Positions 60,011 through 64,000 of a stretch of 64,000 bases of DNA are shown here, piece after piece; position 1 is the first letter of the stretch, and each line of letters begins with the position of its first letter. A program made the translations under genes and the position numbers. The notes under the pieces are model-generated. The model was not told the DNA's origin and did no database searches. It worked only from the letters and a program-made list of their open reading frames with translations. Origin of the DNA: Adineta vaga (lineage: Eukaryota; Rotifera); the NCBI GenBank assembly GCA_021613535.1, contig CP075493.1, positions 186,001 through 250,000 on the forward strand, written 5' to 3'.

Positions 60011-60454
60011 ATTTGAATATGTAGACGTTAATAATATACTATGTTAAAATAAATTACCGAAGACTGATAATACTTAGAGCAATCTAAAAGTGATATCGTA
60101 TAGGTTTCATTTACTACCAGTAAATAAACAAATATTATCTTTTTTGTATGAATAGACGGAGCTTCTTTCGCTCTTTCGTTCTATGCTATTTGATCGCCAT
60201 TCAATTAACTCCATAGTAAAAACGTCGATGAAAACTATTTTGATCGATACCTGACTAGCTGTTTCAGATTATTAAGAGGTGTAAATTTTGTATTCTATCT
60301 TGTTTTTATTTTACATGTCGTATTGAAAAATTCAAATATGCCTCAGGATGTTCAGTGAAAAGCTCTACTACTTACAAGCAACTGCTAATTTGATAGCCGC
60401 ACTTTTTTCTTTTAAATAAACAAAATTTCAGCGACCAAGTTTCCATGTTGCAAA
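60011..60454 (-). promoter_or_regulatory. 5' flank of the MIO gene
   Basis: About 440 bp between the MIO start codon and the presumed end of a hAT element. No TATA box or known element was identified with confidence. Any proximal promoter must lie here unless it is inside the transposon. Confidence 0.3.
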
Positions 60455-60518
60455 TAGGCATGTGACAGTTCCATCTCAGTTCATGGAACTGGGTCTGTTA
60501 CGACAGTTCCTTTTCATT

Positions 60519-60770
60519 TGAACTGTAACTGTTGACTAGTTTGTATCATCTGAACTGAACTGCTGACCAGTTCGTATCATCTGAGCTGAACTGCTGACCA
60601 GTTCGTATCATCTGAACTGAACTGTTGAGCAGTTCGTATCATCTGAACTGAACTGTTGAGCAGTTCGTATCATCTGAACTGAACTGCTGACCAGTTCGTA
60701 TCATCTGAACTGAACTGTTGAGCAGTCTGTATCATCTGAACTGAATTGTTGCCCACTTCGTTTCATTTAC
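60519..60770. repeat. 31-bp tandem repeat
   Basis: About seven to eight copies of a 31-bp unit with GAACTGAACTGCTGACCAG and TTCGTATCATCT, some with TTGAGCAG in place of CTGACCAG. The unit is partly palindromic (CAGTTC/GAACTG). The position next to the presumed end suggests subterminal transposase-binding repeats of the hAT element. Confidence 0.75.
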
Positions 60771-61021
60771 GAATGCTTTCTCAGAAGTCGAAAACACGTA
60801 AATACTGGATTAAATCAGCATTATCATTACTTGCTTTTTGAGAACAAATTAGTATAATTAACTGATTTTTTTAGAGATGGTAATCTATATTTGCTACGGT
60901 TAGGAAAGCACTGTTAAATGTCTACCATAAGTATATCTATACATTAGTGAAAGTATATGTGGCGAGAATACCTTCTTTTTTATAAAGTATAAACGTTTTG
61001 TATAATCTGATCTATAAGAGT

Positions 61022-61053
61022 AATTTATATATATATATATAGATATATATATA
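61022..61053. repeat. TA microsatellite
   Basis: An alternating TA run of about 30 bp in the 3' part of the second hAT element. Confidence 0.7.
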
Positions 61054-61319
61054 AAGATTATAAAGAATACCTCTCGTAGCGACTTATTATCATTAGCAAT
61101 AAAGTCTTGTTTTTCTATTACATAAACAATGCTAGCCAAAAACTAAACTGCGTCATTTATCTTCCTTGACTTCGTATTTATAAAACCAGTTCTTTATTTT
61201 CAAGATGAAAAAATAAAAAAATCATATATAAAAAAATGTTTTAAAAACAAATAGCAACAGAACAAATATACTCCTATCATTTCTGTTTGATATGTTACTT
61301 TTTAACGCGTTTAAAGAGT

Positions 61320-64000
61320 TCAAATCTTGTCCTTTAAAAACATTGTATACTTAACATTTTTTGAAGAAAGAGCAAGTCGATTCTTTCGAAGAATATAATT
61401 GGATATTGAGAAGGCCGACTCACTAGGTACACTGCTTGAACAAATAGGTAAATATTTGCGAGCAAGTTTTGCCAGCTTTGGAAGTGAACTGCTATATTCT
61501 TGCCAGAACGAATTGAATTGATAATCATCCTTCGGAATTGAAGATAATTTAGCGAGTTCTTGTTCGATAGTTAGTAGTTTTTTCTCATTGGATACAATGA
61601 TACCAGATTCCATACCACATTTATTTAAAAAATTGTTGATAGTCAATGCACCTTTTGACAAACTAGAACGAGATGGTGTCTTTGCAGTTACATCTGAAGA
61701 AGTTGGAGCAGCATTTGTTGCTGTTGTATAAGAGATAGACGTTGACATCAACGACGTTTTTGAACGAGATTTTTCTTTGACCTAAATATAAATATGTATA
61801 TTACTCGTTTAATCGTGACATAAGGTATGTAAAAAGAAGCCTTCAGATGCAACCCAAAATGACTGCTTCGATCTTTTACACTTAGCTTTTTCATTCGATA
61901 AATTTCCATTTTGACTCGTTTCTATCGACACATGTGTATTTTTATATTTGTTCTTTGCCTTACTTCCTTATTTTTTTTATAAAAATCGAAATCATTCGGG
62001 GAAACATAACAAATGTGCAAATCTGAAGAATATTTACTGTTGTCACTCGCGAACATATAGTTTCTCAACTTATTTAATAATATGTCAAACAAAGAACTAA
62101 TTGCTTCTGATTACAATTCGAACCTTTCTTTTAATAAAAGATGCTGTAACTATTACCTCTTTGATGATGAACGATTCGGCAGCATGTTTATCTTCAAGGG
62201 TGAGCAGATCATATGTAAGAGGATCAAGTAATGCAGCTACTTTAATAAATTCCATTTGTTTGCCATCACGAATCATGTATTGATTGTATGAACTGAGAAG
62301 CAGATCTTTGATTTCATTTTCGAGTGGATCGACTGATCGATCGTTCAAATAATATGCTAAACTAATTACGATTGCATAAGATAAAGATAATGTCGGGTAG
62401 TTTTGACCCGATAAAACTTTCGTTGCTCCGTCGAATCTGTCTAGAACACAACTAAGAGCTTTAATTAAATCCCAATCATCTTGAGTTAACCTTGAATTGA
62501 AAAGTTTTTTTTGTTGTCGATCAGTAACACCATCTAAGAATTGAAGTTGTTTATATAAATTTTCGAGAACAGGTTGATATAACAAAATTCGTTCCAGCAT
62601 TTTGTATGTTGAGTTCCACCGAACTCGCATGTCAATGATAACACCGGCTTTGATTAACTGATCAGTGGCAAGAGTATGAACAAATTCGGAAAGAATACTT
62701 GATTTTCGAATGGTGACAACAGTTGTTCTGCATTTTTCCATTACCGTAGTAATATCGTTCATCATACTGGATGATAAAGAATCGTCTATAGAATCGTCGT
62801 CGTTCGTGGAAGATGATACTGAAGAATCATCATCCTGTTCAAGCTGATCGTCTTCGTCTTCCTCGCCACCTTCACTGGTTGATCCGCTTGATTCTTCATT
62901 TCGATCAGTTGTCACGTCGTCGTCCGAAGTATCATCCTCCGACGACTCCTTTGATTCACTGTGAGAAAATAAAAAATATGACAAATTTTCTTTCAAAATT
63001 GACGAATAAAACTTACGTGCTCTTAATCAAATTACCACCTTCCTCTATGGATGATTTTTTCTTTGGCCAAAGATGTAAACCTTTATGAATTGATAAATTC
63101 AACGCATGTGCCATGCAGTGAAAACGAACACCAAATGAACGAAATTCATTTGCCGCTGCCTTCACATTTGATCCATTATCTGTTGTCGACGCGACGATTT
63201 TTTCCATGAGATTATAATCCGTTAGAATTCGTTTCATGTGCACGCGAAGACGATGTGATAGATGACGTCCTTTGAATTGACGAAAACTAAGGACTTTTCC
63301 TTTCAAATTGAAATTCGAATCGAGCCAATGACCTGTCATACAAAAGTAATGATGGCATCGTTTGCTTCGCCATAAATCAACCGTGATTGATAAATTAGAT
63401 ACTTCAGCTAATTCATTCTTGAAATCGTTTTGCTTTTCGAAGTATAATTTCGATAACTTTCGTTGAACTGTTCGGCTTGATGGACCGGTGTAACCAGGAA
63501 CAACAATCGACAAGAATTTCATCATACCAGGACGTTTGAAATCACCCCAAGATCGAGAATCAGAAATTATGCAATCGAAGGCAGCGTTATCAAACAAACG
63601 CTTCTTTTCTCCAGAAACTCTACAACGTTGTGTATGATGAGACTTCGAAGCTAAATGCATTTTACCATGGCGTAATGCAAGATGTCGTCGAATGTTACTG
63701 TTGGTATCCACTGCACAACGGACAATCTTAAAAAAATTGAAAAAAAGATTAACAGATTTTTTTTCTTCGATCATGCGTAATAAAAGTGATTTCTGTAGTG
63801 ATTATTTTGAATAGATCGATCTTTTTAATCTCATGTAATCTTCGTGCGAAGGCTATCTACCAAAATATAACGAACACTTACTTTACTGCATAGTTTACAT
63901 TGATACTCATTTGGTGATAATTTCGATGCATAATCATGGACTGCTGATACTTTACGAGGAGCCTTTTGTACATTTGTTCGACGCGTTGTTTGCTCATCAT
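61320..64000 (-). CDS. hAT transposase with BED finger (partial, several exons)
   Basis: Blocks at 64000-63882, 63726-63013, 62996-62097 and 61751-61320 read in order on the minus strand. The first gives YQCKLCSK and then a GTAAGTG donor; the next begins IVRCAVDTNSNIRRHLALRHGK, so a BED zinc finger (C-x2-C...H-x4-H) is split by a ~155-bp intron. The catalytic part has ITVDLWRSK, STTDNGSNVKAA and HCMAHALNLSIHKGL. A long acidic Ser/Asp/Glu stretch (about 62990-62770) follows, then RVRWNSTYKMLER, and the C-terminal dimerisation region SSSVPSESAFSISNYILRKNRL. No obvious nonsense lesions were seen within these blocks, so it may be intact, but the start and some junctions are unresolved. Confidence 0.75.

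Larger units (their letters stand above)
60455..64000 (-). mobile_element. Second hAT transposon, partial at window end
   Basis: The transposase coding blocks on the minus strand are followed, toward lower coordinates, by a tandem-repeat subterminal region and a putative end TAGGCATGTGACAGTTCC at 60455. The other end lies beyond the window, so inverted repeats and target duplication cannot be checked. Confidence 0.65.

Overview
This window is AT-rich eukaryotic DNA, most likely from an animal, and I favour a bdelloid rotifer. Three things point there. (1) Intron-bearing genes encode proteins of bacterial type: an NRPS adenylation-thiolation protein, a condensation domain and a cyanobacterial-like MIO ammonia-lyase/aminomutase. 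(2) There are many different transposons: mariner, hAT, Helitron, RTE-type LINEs, a solo LTR and many foldback/MITE elements. (3) There are interstitial blocks of TGTGGG/CCCACA, which I recall as the bdelloid telomere unit. The species call is inference; gene and transposon calls rest on motifs, splice phase and terminal repeats seen in the sequence.

Layout. 1-4 kb: TTGGCGAA-motif cluster, a non-autonomous hAT with GC-rich ends, and a foldback enclosing a telomere-like hairpin. 4.2-4.75 kb (-): a condensation-domain exon. 5.3-8 kb: a 700-bp-arm palindrome whose right arm is split by a Helitron. 8.3-22.1 kb: nested MITEs, an RTE LINE relic, foldbacks, a minisatellite, Helitron remnants and a mariner. 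22.6-31.4 kb (-): a five-exon A-T NRPS-like gene of 672 aa when spliced; its last intron holds a solo LTR and a second RTE relic. 32.4-35.1 kb: a second mariner and a foldback. 35.4-43.1 kb (+): a three-exon long-chain acyl-CoA synthetase, 698 aa. 44.4-45.0 kb: a broken ABCB transporter fragment between two telomere-like hairpins. 45.05-48.3 kb (+): a hAT transposon with 8-bp target duplication. 48.5-60.0 kb (-): a three-exon MIO enzyme, 588 aa, with TE-filled introns of 4.0 and 5.7 kb. 60.5-64 kb (-): a second hAT running off the window.

How the genes may fit together. A MIO enzyme (amino acid to arylacrylate or beta-amino acid), an acyl-CoA ligase, an A-T(-C) peptide synthetase and an ABC exporter are the parts of a small secondary-metabolite pathway. 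They lie within 56 kb on a background of otherwise only mobile DNA. Linkage may be chance accumulation in a subtelomeric region: the acyl-CoA synthetase looks like an ordinary eukaryotic family member, the ABC gene is broken, and only part of the condensation domain is visible. No rRNA, tRNA or CRISPR array was recognised.
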